Shown here: one piece after another, positions 33,579 to 42,069 of the stretch
Numbering within the stretch: position 1 is the stretch's first letter
Layout of the letters: every line of letters begins with the position of its first letter
Assembly: GCA_035470785.1 (NCBI GenBank)
Contig: DATIQN010000018.1
Span: 62,001 to 126,000, forward strand
Length of the DNA stretch: 64,000 bases
Direction: 5' to 3'
Source of the DNA: Croceibacterium_B sp035470785
GTDB lineage: Bacteria; Pseudomonadota; Alphaproteobacteria; Sphingomonadales; Sphingomonadaceae
Notes under the pieces: model-generated
Database searches by the model: none
What the model was told of the DNA's origin: nothing
Seen by the model: only the letters and a program-made list of their open reading frames with translations
Position numbers and translations under genes: made by a program

Positions 33579-34778
33579 ATGCGTCATGTTTTCGCCGCCG
33601 TCATACTGATGGCGCTGGCCGCCTGCGGCTCCACTCCCGGCAACCAGCCCAAACCGCAGCCGACCGCAACCACTACTGCAGCGGCAGCAACGCCCCAAAG
33701 CGGTGCTGACACCATGGCGTCGCAGGACCCGGCTACGGGCGAACAGGCGAAGGTGGACATCCCCGATCCCGATCCGCGCCCGGTCATGCAGACGCAGGTC
33801 GTGCTCGACCGGCAGGGCTTTGGGCCCGGGGTGATCGACGGCAGGATGGGCCTCTCGACCGCCAACGCGCTCGACGGATTCCAGGAAGCGCATGGGCTGC
33901 CGGTGACCGGCAAGCTCGACGCCGCGACCCAGCAGGCCCTCGGCCAGTGGAGCAACATTCCCGCGACCCGCGTGGTGCGCATCCCGCAGGACTGGGGCGA
34001 GCGCGATTATCAAAAGATCCCCAAGGAGCCGGCGGACCAGGCGAAGATGCAGGAGCTCGGCTACCAAAGCCTCGACGAGCGGCTCGCCGAGCGCTTTCAC
34101 ACCACCGCCGAAGTGCTCAAACAACTCAATCCCAACGGTCAGCCCGCGGGAATGACCGGTTCGGCGCCTGCGCAGGGGGCTGTCGCCAGCCCGACTCCGT
34201 CACCGTCCGCCTCGGCCAGCGGCGATGCGCTTCAGTCGGTGTTCCACGCGGGGCAAATGGTTCGTGTGCCCAATATCGGCGCCGACCGGATCGACCCGGG
34301 CGCGGTGGATGACAAGACCTGGCAGGCGACGCTCGCTTCGCTCGGCGTCGGCACCGACCAGCCGCACGTGAGCAAGATCGTCGTCGACAAGTCGTCGGGC
34401 TGGCTCAAAGGCTACGACCAGGCGGGCAAGCTGGTGACAATGTTCACGGTGACCACCGGCTCGTCGCACGACCCCCTGCCGCTCGGCACTTGGGGGATCA
34501 CTGGCATTAGCCACAATCCGCACTTCAACTACAATCCGGCGCTGTTCTGGGACGCCGACAGCAACGCCACCAAGCAACGCCTGCCGCCGGGTCCGAACGG
34601 GCCGGTCGGGGTGGTGTGGATCGACCTCACCAAGTCGCACTATGGCATCCATGGCACGCCCGAGCCGCAAACCATCGGCCGAACCGAGAGCCACGGATGC
34701 GTTCGCCTGACCAACTGGGACGCTGCGCGCCTGGCGCAGATGGTCGATGCGTCCACCAAGGTCGTGTTCCAGGCCTAG
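33579..34778 (+). CDS. L,D-transpeptidase lipoprotein with peptidoglycan-binding domain
   Basis: A 399-residue cell-wall cross-linking enzyme. The lipobox LAAC gives a lipidated Cys16; a Pro/Thr/Ala linker follows; a PG_binding_1 domain lies about residues 68-115 (LDRQGFGPGVIDGRMG, GFQEAHGLPVTGKLD); the YkuD catalytic domain is C-terminal with HGTPEPQTIGRTESHGCVRL and Cys near residue 373. It would form 3-3 cross-links or attach proteins to peptidoglycan in the periplasm. Two bases separate it from the M23 peptidase gene. Confidence 0.93.
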   Translation: MRHVFAAVILMALAACGSTPGNQPKPQPTATTTAAAATPQSGADTMASQDPATGEQAKVDIPDPDPRPVMQTQVVLDRQGFGPGVIDGRMGLSTANALDGFQEAHGLPVTGKLDAATQQALGQWSNIPATRVVRIPQDWGERDYQKIPKEPADQAKMQELGYQSLDERLAERFHTTAEVLKQLNPNGQPAGMTGSAPAQGAVASPTPSPSASASGDALQSVFHAGQMVRVPNIGADRIDPGAVDDKTWQATLASLGVGTDQPHVSKIVVDKSSGWLKGYDQAGKLVTMFTVTTGSSHDPLPLGTWGITGISHNPHFNYNPALFWDADSNATKQRLPPGPNGPVGVVWIDLTKSHYGIHGTPEPQTIGRTESHGCVRLTNWDAARLAQMVDASTKVVFQA

Positions 34779-34780
34779 CG

Positions 34781-35401
34781 ATGCGCCTCGCCGAACGCCT
34801 CACGACGATCGCCGCCACCGCCACGATAACCTCGGCGGCATGGATCCTGTTCGGCGGCGTGTGGTACGGAAACGTGGTGTCGGGCGCGGCGTCCCCCGCC
34901 GCGACAGGGGCCGGGCGGAGCGAGCAAGCTGCCGCGGCGCCGCAGTCGAGCGCGAACTCGGCGAGGCTGATCATACCTGTCGCCGGCGTCACCGCCGGGC
35001 AACTGACCGACACGTTCGAGGACGCGCGCGCCGGCGGGGCCCGCCTCCATCAGGCGCTCGACATCATGGCGCCGCGCGGAACGCCAGTAATCGCCGCGGC
35101 GGCCGGCACGGTCGAGAAGCTGTTCCACTCGAACGCCGGCGGCAACACGATCTACGTCCGCTCGCCGGACCGCATGACGATCCACTACTACGCGCATCTC
35201 GACCGTTACGCCGACGGCCTGCACGAAGGTCAGACCGTCGCGCAGGGAGAAGCACTGGGCACGGTCGGTTCGACCGGCGACGCCAGCTCCGACGTGCCGC
35301 ATCTGCATTTCGAGATCATGCGGACCACGCCCGACGCGAAGTGGTATCAATCGGCGACCGCGATCGATCCTTATCCCTTGCTCACTGGCAAGCAGCCCTA
35401 G
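34781..35401 (+). CDS. M23-family (LytM-like) metallopeptidase
   Basis: A 206-residue protein with one N-terminal hydrophobic segment (TTIAATATITSAAWILFGG), a short linker and a LytM domain: HQALDIMAPRGTPVIAA gives the HxxxD zinc ligands, AAAGTVEKLF and HYYAHLDRY are typical, and PHLHFEIMR supplies the HxH. All expected metal ligands are visible, so it is likely an active peptidoglycan endopeptidase. It forms a wall-remodelling pair with the L,D-transpeptidase before it and overlaps the convergent TIR gene by 4 bases. Confidence 0.92.
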   Translation: MRLAERLTTIAATATITSAAWILFGGVWYGNVVSGAASPAATGAGRSEQAAAAPQSSANSARLIIPVAGVTAGQLTDTFEDARAGGARLHQALDIMAPRGTPVIAAAAGTVEKLFHSNAGGNTIYVRSPDRMTIHYYAHLDRYADGLHEGQTVAQGEALGTVGSTGDASSDVPHLHFEIMRTTPDAKWYQSATAIDPYPLLTGKQP

Positions 35402-37365
35402 GTCGGGAAACTCTTGCACATTGCCGGCGCCCCCGGCGCCGCGCAGAAGTCGGGCCGGTTGCCCTTGATCGCCCAGTACTTGGGTAATCCGACCCTGGTC
35501 ACCAAGGCGGCGAATTCGGGCGTCTGGCGCGCGGCGGCGAAATCGGGTGACCACAGCAACATGATGGGCTGGATGCCGGATTTGTGCAGCAACCGGTCGA
35601 CTGCGTTCACGGCGTCCTGAGGTGAGCCGGCTTGCGCCAGCGCGAGCGCGCCCTCCCAGGGAAATTCGCTGTCGTTGGTGCTCAACGGGCGCAGCTTGGC
35701 GAGCGCAGCGGCGGCGCCCGCCTTGTCCCCGGCGGCTTGCGCATGCACGTACGCGAGCAGCGGCTCCTTGGCCGGAATGAGCGGTTGTGCTTCGATCATC
35801 AGGGCCGCTTCCGTCCAGTCGTGACGCACGATGGCGGCGAGCCCTCGCAAATCCCTGACGTCGTCCTCGGTCGGCCAGCTCTTGGCGAGATCATCGAGGA
35901 GCTGCTTGGCCTCCAGCGACCGGCCGGCAATGACCAGGACGAGCGCCCGATCAAGGTCGGCCCCCCATGCGCCGGTCTGGGCCTTTTCCTGCTCCATGTA
36001 AGGCAGCGACGCGCCGACCCTGCCGAACGACAGGAGCGCGAATCCATGGGTCGACGTCTCACAGCCGCAGTCGCTCGGACGAACCGAAAGCGACTTGTCG
36101 GACAGCTTCTGCCACGTTGCGAAATCGTTGAAACGCGGGAACCTGTCTTTTGCATTGATATCGAAGCGGGGCAGCGCGAACGACGCCTTCATCATGTAGG
36201 CCTTGGCCGAACTCGGATCGATGGCGAGGGCCTTGTCGGCCGCGTCCTGCGCTTCCTTGTACAAGGAAGCGCGATTGGGCACGCTCGGGTTTCGCGCGGC
36301 GGTCGCTGCCAGTTCGGAGAGGTTGGCCCAGCCGTTGGCAAAGTCCGGCGCAGCCGCGACCGTGGCCCTGAGCGAAGGCAGATAGCCATTGGCAGGGGTG
36401 CCCGACGGCATGCTGCAGAACTTGGCCCAGGCTTTCGCTGCTTCGAGCGGCAAGGTGGTGATTGCCGCATCGTTGCTGTCGCTCGCGGTGGCGATGCAGC
36501 GAGCGATCTCGGCAAGATCGAAGCCGAATTCACGCGGGATCGTATCGAGCGACTTGCGCGGCTGCTCCAACCGTGTGGTCAGGATCGGCGCGTCGAGACC
36601 GGGCGCGAAGACCTGCAGGTAAAGGCGCACGTTGTCGCCGTCGGTGTCGATGCGGCCGCCCACCTGGTAGGCGCCGGCGACGCGTGTGCCGTTGCCGGTC
36701 CGCGGCGTGATCCGCGAAGACGAGCTGAAGGTCGCGAACATCTCGTCGTTGAGATCGCTGGCGAAGCTCTTGGGAAGCGAGCTGTCGATAGTGAACGGGT
36801 CGACCACCACTTCCGGCTGAACCGCAGCGGCGCTGGATTTGTAATAACCGAACCCGCCGACGAGCACGACCACGGCTGCCGCGGCGACTGCGAACTGCCA
36901 CTTACCAAACGCCATGCGCCTCGCGGGCGTCGCCGGTTTGCCCGTCAGAGACGGTTTCGGAGTGGGCGGCTTATGCTCGCCGCCGAGCATGCCGTCGAGC
37001 CAGGTCTCAAGTTTCTGCCAGCCGGGGCTATCGGTTTCGAGATCGCCGCTGAGGTCGATTGCCTGCCGCAGCGCGAAAGCGATCGGCAGGTTGCAGGTTT
37101 CGATCATCACCGGGACCAGCTTTCCATGCTCTTGCGCGTAATGGGCTTCGGAGCGAACCCACTCGGAGGCCACCGAGCGCGGCGACCACAGGACGATCAC
37201 AGCGCGCGCCGCATCGATCTCCTGCTCGATCATGTCGTCCCACGCCTGGTGCGGCGTGATGCCGTCGTCCCACCAGACGCTACGGCCCTCGGCACGCAGA
37301 AGGGCAACCACGCGCTCGGCGAGCCCGCGGTCCTCCTTCTTGTAGCTGATGAAGATGTCGGCCAT
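35398..37365 (-). CDS. TIR-domain membrane protein with TolB-like and TPR regions
   Basis: A 655-residue protein. Residues 1 to about 120 are a TIR domain: MADIFISYKKEDRGLAERVV, VWWDDGI, then LWSPRSVASEWVRSEAHYA, whose Glu73 aligns with the catalytic Glu of NAD-cleaving TIRs (WxxxE). After a Pro-rich linker, ARRMAFGK and a single helix (WQFAVAAAAVVVLVGGFGYY, about 156-175) predict a cytoplasmic TIR and a periplasmic remainder. Residues about 185-290 look TolB/FlgO-like (FASDLNDEMFATFSSSS, YQVGGRIDTDGDNVRLYLQV); about 320-600 are TPR-like helices. The layout mirrors cyclase-TM-TolB-TPR and CadC-type receptors with TIR as output. Signal unknown. Confidence 0.85.
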   Translation of the reverse strand: MADIFISYKKEDRGLAERVVALLRAEGRSVWWDDGITPHQAWDDMIEQEIDAARAVIVLWSPRSVASEWVRSEAHYAQEHGKLVPVMIETCNLPIAFALRQAIDLSGDLETDSPGWQKLETWLDGMLGGEHKPPTPKPSLTGKPATPARRMAFGKWQFAVAAAAVVVLVGGFGYYKSSAAAVQPEVVVDPFTIDSSLPKSFASDLNDEMFATFSSSSRITPRTGNGTRVAGAYQVGGRIDTDGDNVRLYLQVFAPGLDAPILTTRLEQPRKSLDTIPREFGFDLAEIARCIATASDSNDAAITTLPLEAAKAWAKFCSMPSGTPANGYLPSLRATVAAAPDFANGWANLSELAATAARNPSVPNRASLYKEAQDAADKALAIDPSSAKAYMMKASFALPRFDINAKDRFPRFNDFATWQKLSDKSLSVRPSDCGCETSTHGFALLSFGRVGASLPYMEQEKAQTGAWGADLDRALVLVIAGRSLEAKQLLDDLAKSWPTEDDVRDLRGLAAIVRHDWTEAALMIEAQPLIPAKEPLLAYVHAQAAGDKAGAAAALAKLRPLSTNDSEFPWEGALALAQAGSPQDAVNAVDRLLHKSGIQPIMLLWSPDFAAARQTPEFAALVTRVGLPKYWAIKGNRPDFCAAPGAPAMCKSFPT

Positions 37366-37428
37366 GCGCCCCCCGGCTTGTGGGCTTAGCCTACCACAGA
37401 TTTTCGCAGGGGATAGCGAGGATTGCGG

Positions 37429-38127
37429 CTAGCCGAACACCTCGTCGAACAACTCGAACATCGCCGCCCAGCTTTGGCGGTCGGCGCTGGCGTCGTAGGC
37501 TACGGCAGGGCTGTGCGGAGGGGCCGGATTGGTGAAGCCGTGCTTTACGCCGCCGTAGGAGTGAAAGTGCCAGTCGGCCCCGGCGGCATCCATCTCTTCC
37601 CAGAATGCAGTGACATGGCTCCGCGGCACAGCCGGGTCCGCGTCGCCATGACAAATGAGGATGCGCGCGGTGATCTTGCCCGGTTCGGCCGGCATGTCGG
37701 TGGCGAGCAGGCCATGGAAACTCACAACCACTTCGAGCGGAGCGCCTTCGCGCGCCAGCTCAAGCACGGCACCGCCGCCCATGCAGAAACCGATCGCTGC
37801 GAGCGGCAATCCTTCCGCATCGGGCAGCGACACGAGCGCGCCGATCGCCCGGCGGATACGGCGGCGAAACACTTCCGGCTGCGGGCGAATTTCGGCGGCA
37901 AACTCGCGCGATTGCTCGAAGTTATCGGGGTTCTTGCCGTAGAAGTCGGCGAGGAAAGTAAGGTAGCCGTGCTCGGCGAGCGATTCCGCCTTGTTGAGCA
38001 CCACGCCGCCGACGTTCATAATCGTGGGATAGACCAGCACCGCCGCGCGCGGCTTTTCCTCGGGTCGGTAGAGGAGGCCGGTGAGCGCGGTCTCGCCCTC
38101 GGAGTAGCTAACGCGCTCAGGACTCAT
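37429..38127 (-). CDS. dienelactone hydrolase-family protein
   Basis: A 232-residue alpha/beta hydrolase. The nucleophile is Cys in IGFCMGGGAVLELA, the Asp is in ICHGDADPAVP and the His in GGVKHGFTNPAP, the Cys-Asp-His triad of dienelactone hydrolases. No catechol pathway genes are near, so the physiological substrate is open. Its start overlaps the stop of the secreted gene upstream (ATGA), suggesting one transcript from the DUF6152 gene through to here. Confidence 0.9.
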   Translation of the reverse strand: MSPERVSYSEGETALTGLLYRPEEKPRAAVLVYPTIMNVGGVVLNKAESLAEHGYLTFLADFYGKNPDNFEQSREFAAEIRPQPEVFRRRIRRAIGALVSLPDAEGLPLAAIGFCMGGGAVLELAREGAPLEVVVSFHGLLATDMPAEPGKITARILICHGDADPAVPRSHVTAFWEEMDAAGADWHFHSYGGVKHGFTNPAPPHSPAVAYDASADRQSWAAMFELFDEVFG

Positions 38128-38855
38128 TTCCTGTCGATCCGAAGATGCTGGCTCCCATCCTCGGTGACATATTCCCGGTTATCCTCGCAGACGTATTCCT
38201 GCAGCTTGTAGTCCTTCATGCGGCGGAACGAGTAGGAATAGACCCAGGGCTTCTCGAGGTAGGAATCCTCGACGGTAATCTGGTCGGAGAGAATGTCGGG
38301 AGCGAGAAGGCGTATGCGCTCGGTAATCTTCATCGCCTCGGAGTGGGGCGTCCAACGGAAGCGGACGTTTTCCTTGATGCCGGTGGTCTCCATCACCAGC
38401 GTATCGCCTTCCCAGTGCCCGACCGAGGCGCCGTAGAAGCTGGGATCGACCTCGTCCCACTTCGGCAGCTTCTGGTTCATGTAGATGCGGCGAACCTGGG
38501 TGAACGCTTCCTGTGTGATGTTGATCTGCTCGGGCCGCTGGAAGATCTCCATCGGGAACATGCCCATCATCATCGCCGGCATGCCGTCGGGAATGCAGTG
38601 GACGTAGTTGTCGCCGGCGGGCTGGCCTTCTTCGATCCGCTGCTGCAGCTTCTTCTGGTTCGCTTCCCATTCGCCCTTGTATTCCGGCTTGAGCGGCGGG
38701 TCGGGGATGGGCGTGGGGGCATAGCGCGGATCGGCCTTTTCGCCGGGAGGCGGATATCGTTCCCAGGTGCCGGTGAAATCAGGGTGGCCCGCGGCCGAAG
38801 CTGCCGTCGCGGCAAGCGAGGTTGCCAGCAACAAGGCAATCGATGTCATTCTCAT
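38124..38855 (-). CDS. secreted protein of unknown function
   Basis: A 243-residue exported protein with a clear signal peptide ending TAASA before AGHPDFTGTWERYPPPGE. The mature chain is beta-rich and Pro/Met-rich early (DGMPAMMMGMFPMEIFQ), then GHWEGDTLVMETTGIKENVR, a pattern that recurs in proteins with PDFTGTW starts in Sphingomonadales. It follows the DUF6152 gene by 13 bases, a pairing I have seen before. Function is not known; lipid or aromatic degradation contexts are often suggested, without proof here. Confidence 0.82.
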   Translation of the reverse strand: MRMTSIALLLATSLAATAASAAGHPDFTGTWERYPPPGEKADPRYAPTPIPDPPLKPEYKGEWEANQKKLQQRIEEGQPAGDNYVHCIPDGMPAMMMGMFPMEIFQRPEQINITQEAFTQVRRIYMNQKLPKWDEVDPSFYGASVGHWEGDTLVMETTGIKENVRFRWTPHSEAMKITERIRLLAPDILSDQITVEDSYLEKPWVYSYSFRRMKDYKLQEYVCEDNREYVTEDGSQHLRIDRK

Positions 38856-38868
38856 CGCCCGCGCTCCG

Positions 38869-39282
38869 CTAAGAGGTGATCTTGTAGCGCTGGGCGTTGG
38901 GCACGCCCGGCAGCATCTTGGTACCGTTGGGCAAGGTGAGCTCGAGCAGCAGGCCGCCAGGCTGCCCGTCGCGTAGCGGTGACATCACCGCGGTTACGAC
39001 ATCCCCCGGCTTGACCGTCCGCGAGGACCAGCCGCCGCGATGCAGCATGTTCGGGCTCGTCATTTCCATCGTGTAGTGCTTGGTCCCGCCTTTGCCGTCG
39101 TCGGCGTCCATCTCGAGATAGGAATGCGGATTGGTCCACTGATAGCCGGTTACCTTCCCGTGGAGAGTCACCGAACGCGTGTTGTCGAACATCGCGAACG
39201 AATGGTGCGCGGAGGCCGGCAAGGCCAGCACGGCCGCGGCGAGCGGCAATGCGAGCAAGCGTAATCCGGATCTCAGGCTCAT
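38869..39282 (-). CDS. DUF6152-family secreted protein
   Basis: A 137-residue exported protein. The signal peptide ends LALPASA and the mature start is HHSFAMFDNTRSVTLHG, the family signature, followed by GKVTGYQWTNPHSYLEMD and a beta-barrel-like remainder with MTSPNMLHRGGW. Paired His residues at the mature N-terminus could bind metal. The ATG at 39282 is preferred because GGGAGG lies ahead; an ATG nine codons upstream is weaker. First gene of a three-gene unit. Confidence 0.87.
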   Translation of the reverse strand: MSLRSGLRLLALPLAAAVLALPASAHHSFAMFDNTRSVTLHGKVTGYQWTNPHSYLEMDADDGKGGTKHYTMEMTSPNMLHRGGWSSRTVKPGDVVTAVMSPLRDGQPGGLLLELTLPNGTKMLPGVPNAQRYKITS

Positions 39283-39377
39283 CGGTTCCTCCCAACGGGC
39301 GCTTCGCACTTTGCCCGCACCTCTTTTGACTATCGCAAATCTACCCGGATGCTCAATCTCCGCAAGGGGTGGTGTGC

Positions 39378-40298
39378 TTACTCGGTGGGCAGGAAATCGG
39401 GCACCGAGAGATAGCGCTCACCAGTGTCGTAGTTGAAGCCGAGAATGCGCGCTCCGGCATCGACCTCCTTCAGCTTCTGCGAGATCGCCGCCAGCGTCGC
39501 ACCGCTCGAAATGCCAACGAGAAGGCCTTCCTCTCGCGCGCAGCGGCGGGCCATTTCCTTGGCGTCTTCGGCCTCGACCGCGATCGCGCCGTTGATCGAC
39601 TGCGTGTGCAGGTTGGTGGGGATGAACCCACCGCCGATGCCCTGGATCGGGTGCGGGCCGGGCTGACCGCCTGAAATGACCGGAGAAAGGGTCGGTTCGA
39701 CCGCATAGGCCTTGAGGCCCGGCCAGCTCTTCTTGAGCACCTCGGCGCAGCCAGTCAGGTGGCCGCCGGTGCCGACGCCCGTGATCAGGTAATCGATCGG
39801 CGTATCGGCGAAATCCTTGAGTATTTCCTGCGCCGTCGTGTGCGCATGGATTGCAACGTTGGCGGGATTGTCGAATTGCTGCGGCATCCACGCGCCGGGG
39901 GTCTGCTCAACGAGTTCGGTGGCCCGCGCGATTGCCCCCTTCATCCCGCCTTCCTTGGGCGTCAGGTCGAAACTGGCACCGTAGGCGAGCATCAGGCGGC
40001 GGCGTTCGAGGCTCATCGATTCAGGCATCACCAGCACCAGCTTGTAGCCCTTGACCGCGGCGACCATGGCCAGGCCAATGCCGGTGTTACCGCTGGTCGG
40101 CTCGATGATGGTGCCGCCGGGCTTGAGCGCGCCGCGCCGCTCGGCATCCTCGACCATCGCCATCGCGATGCGGTCCTTGATCGAACCGCCCGGATTGCTC
40201 CGCTCGCTCTTCACCCACACCTCGTGCTCGGGAAACATCCGCGACAGGCGGATGTGCGGGGTATTGCCGATGGTGGCGATGACGCTGTCGGCCTTCAT
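39378..40298 (-). CDS. cysK: cysteine synthase
   Basis: PLP enzyme making cysteine from O-acetylserine and sulfide. The 306-residue protein has SNPGGSIKDRIAMAM with the PLP Lys41, PTSGNTGIGLAMVAA and GVGTGGHLTGCAEVLKK, then SGGQPGPHPIQGIGGGFIP. Residue pattern fits CysK better than cystathionine beta-synthase or CysM. It overlaps the upstream MFS gene by four bases, so the transporter might move a related metabolite, such as cysteine or a sulfur compound; that is inference. Confidence 0.95.
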   Translation of the reverse strand: MKADSVIATIGNTPHIRLSRMFPEHEVWVKSERSNPGGSIKDRIAMAMVEDAERRGALKPGGTIIEPTSGNTGIGLAMVAAVKGYKLVLVMPESMSLERRRLMLAYGASFDLTPKEGGMKGAIARATELVEQTPGAWMPQQFDNPANVAIHAHTTAQEILKDFADTPIDYLITGVGTGGHLTGCAEVLKKSWPGLKAYAVEPTLSPVISGGQPGPHPIQGIGGGFIPTNLHTQSINGAIAVEAEDAKEMARRCAREEGLLVGISSGATLAAISQKLKEVDAGARILGFNYDTGERYLSVPDFLPTE

Positions 40299-41602
40299 GA
40301 CGCTAGCTCCTTCGTGGTGTCTTGCAGCTCTGTACCTTCGTGCAGGAATGTCGGGGCAAAGGTCCTCGCCTGCCGAAGTTCCGGAAATATCCATGCCCAG
40401 ATCGCGGTAACCAATATCGCACCCACGCCGCCGAAAACAACTGCCCCCGTGGCGCCGATCAGACCGGCCACGAGGCCGGATTCGAGTTCGCCGAGCTCGT
40501 TGGAGGCGGAAATGGCCAGGCCCGAGATCGAGGACACGCGCCCGCGCTTGTTGTCGGGGGTGTTGAGCTGGACCAGCGAATTGCGCACGAACACCGAGAT
40601 CATGTCCGCCGCGCCGAGGCACGCCAGGGCGCCAAGCGAGAGCAGGAAATTGCGCGAAACGGCAAAGACGATCGTGGCGACTCCGAAGGCCACGACGGCC
40701 CATAACATCTTGACCCCCACGTTTCGCTCGAGCGGCTTCCACGACAGCATCGCGGCGACCAGCGAGGCGCCCACGGCAGGGGCGCCGCGCATGATGCCAA
40801 GGCCTACGGGCCCAACGGCAAGGATGTCGCGCGCGTAGACCGGCAACATCGCCGTCGCGCCCCCTAGCAGCACGGCGAACAGGTCAAGGGTGATGCAGCC
40901 GAGCAGGAAGCGTTCACGGCGGACGAACTGGAAACCTTCGATCATCTGCTTGAGCGGATGGACGGGCGGTCCTGTGTGAAGGGCGCGAACCGGCCTGATG
41001 GTGACGATCAACACGCCCGACAGCAGCAGCAGCGCGGCCGACAGGAGATACGGCGACGACGGCGACCAGGCGAACAGCAGGCCGCCCACCGCGGGGCCGA
41101 TCACCGTGCCGACTTGCCAGGCGATCGAGCTGAGCGCGATCGCTTTGGGCAGCAGTTGTTGCGAAACGACGTTCGGCGCAATCGCAGAAAGCGCGGGTCC
41201 GTTGAAAACCCTTGCCGATCCGTGAAGCGCGGCGAGCGAGAACAGCAGCGGCAGGCTCAGCGCGCCGTGCCAGGTCGCAAATGCCAGCGCGAGCGCAATA
41301 ACCGCGTCGACCCCGTTGGCGCAAAGCACGACGATCCGGCGGTCGAAGCGGTCGGCGGCAACGCCCGCGACAGGCGTCAGCAGCATCAGGGGCACGAACT
41401 GCGCCGCGCCGAGCAGGCCGAGCATAAAGGCCGCGTGCGAACGGTCCATGCCGTATGCGGAGCGGGCGACGTCGTAGGTTTGGTAACCGATCAGAACGAC
41501 CATCGACAGAGTCGAGAACACCGCGAGGAAGCGCGCCAGCCAGAAGCTCCGGTAGTCGGCGATCTGGAGCGGCGAGGTCGGTACTGTCACGCCGCGCGGC
41601 AT
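40295..41602 (-). CDS. MFS transporter
   Basis: A 435-residue membrane protein with about 12 helices of the major facilitator superfamily, close to the MFS_3/enterobactin-exporter-like group (LARFLAVFSTLSMVVLIGYQ, DRFDRRIVVLCANGVDAVIA). The loop motif between helices 2 and 3 is AGVAADRFDRR. An ATG at 41602 (MPRGVTVPTSPLQIADYRSF) is chosen over one eight codons upstream. Substrate unknown; translational overlap with cysK hints at sulfur or amino-acid efflux. Confidence 0.9.
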   Translation of the reverse strand: MPRGVTVPTSPLQIADYRSFWLARFLAVFSTLSMVVLIGYQTYDVARSAYGMDRSHAAFMLGLLGAAQFVPLMLLTPVAGVAADRFDRRIVVLCANGVDAVIALALAFATWHGALSLPLLFSLAALHGSARVFNGPALSAIAPNVVSQQLLPKAIALSSIAWQVGTVIGPAVGGLLFAWSPSSPYLLSAALLLLSGVLIVTIRPVRALHTGPPVHPLKQMIEGFQFVRRERFLLGCITLDLFAVLLGGATAMLPVYARDILAVGPVGLGIMRGAPAVGASLVAAMLSWKPLERNVGVKMLWAVVAFGVATIVFAVSRNFLLSLGALACLGAADMISVFVRNSLVQLNTPDNKRGRVSSISGLAISASNELGELESGLVAGLIGATGAVVFGGVGAILVTAIWAWIFPELRQARTFAPTFLHEGTELQDTTKELAS

Positions 41603-41660
41603 GGCAGGCGCGCAACGCGCTGCCAAGTGTGCAGAATCTTTGTCTGAGTGGAGGGGGTCT

Positions 41661-41996
41661 TTAGTTGCGCCGCCGAAGGCGCGGGTTCGGTTGCAGGGCC
41701 TCGATCATCGAAACGAAGTCGTCGAGCCGGATGATTCGTTCGAACTGGAAGCCCGCGCGCGCGTCCGAAGTCCAGATGCAGTAGGCTTCGATCCGGCCGA
41801 TCACGGGCAGGCGAACGATCACGCGGTCACCGCGGCCGAGCTCCGGCGCGCCGTCGACCATGAAGCCGTGGGCCGAAATGTTGCTGATGTGCAGGGGCAC
41901 GTCACCGCGCGCGCGGTGCTCTCCGATGACCGGATGGTCGACCGGATGCCGGGTTGCCCGGCGCTGATCGGTGACCGAAAGCTGCGCTCCGCTCAT
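41661..41996 (-). CDS. PilZ-domain protein
   Basis: A 111-residue single PilZ domain. RRATRHPV gives the RxxxR motif at about residues 12-16 and SNISAHGFMV the NxSxxG motif, together forming a plausible cyclic di-GMP site. The C-terminus is basic (RLRRRN). It is unrelated in context to the other PilZ gene at 11541-11888 and has no output domain, so it would act by binding a partner. A ribosome-binding site AGGAATG precedes the ATG. Confidence 0.87.
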   Translation of the reverse strand: MSGAQLSVTDQRRATRHPVDHPVIGEHRARGDVPLHISNISAHGFMVDGAPELGRGDRVIVRLPVIGRIEAYCIWTSDARAGFQFERIIRLDDFVSMIEALQPNPRLRRRN

Positions 41997-42069
41997 CTGC
42001 CTACATTCCTCCGTTTGCTTCCCGATCCAGCCTTACGCAAGAAATGCTGGAAAAAAGGTAAAGGAGGTA

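Noticed and set aside
31656..34124. 822-residue minus-strand ORF opposite the OPT transporter
   Set aside because: Its composition (Arg/His/Asp-rich, no hydrophobic core) is that of an antisense shadow; the plus strand encodes a clear OPT transporter and L,D-transpeptidase.
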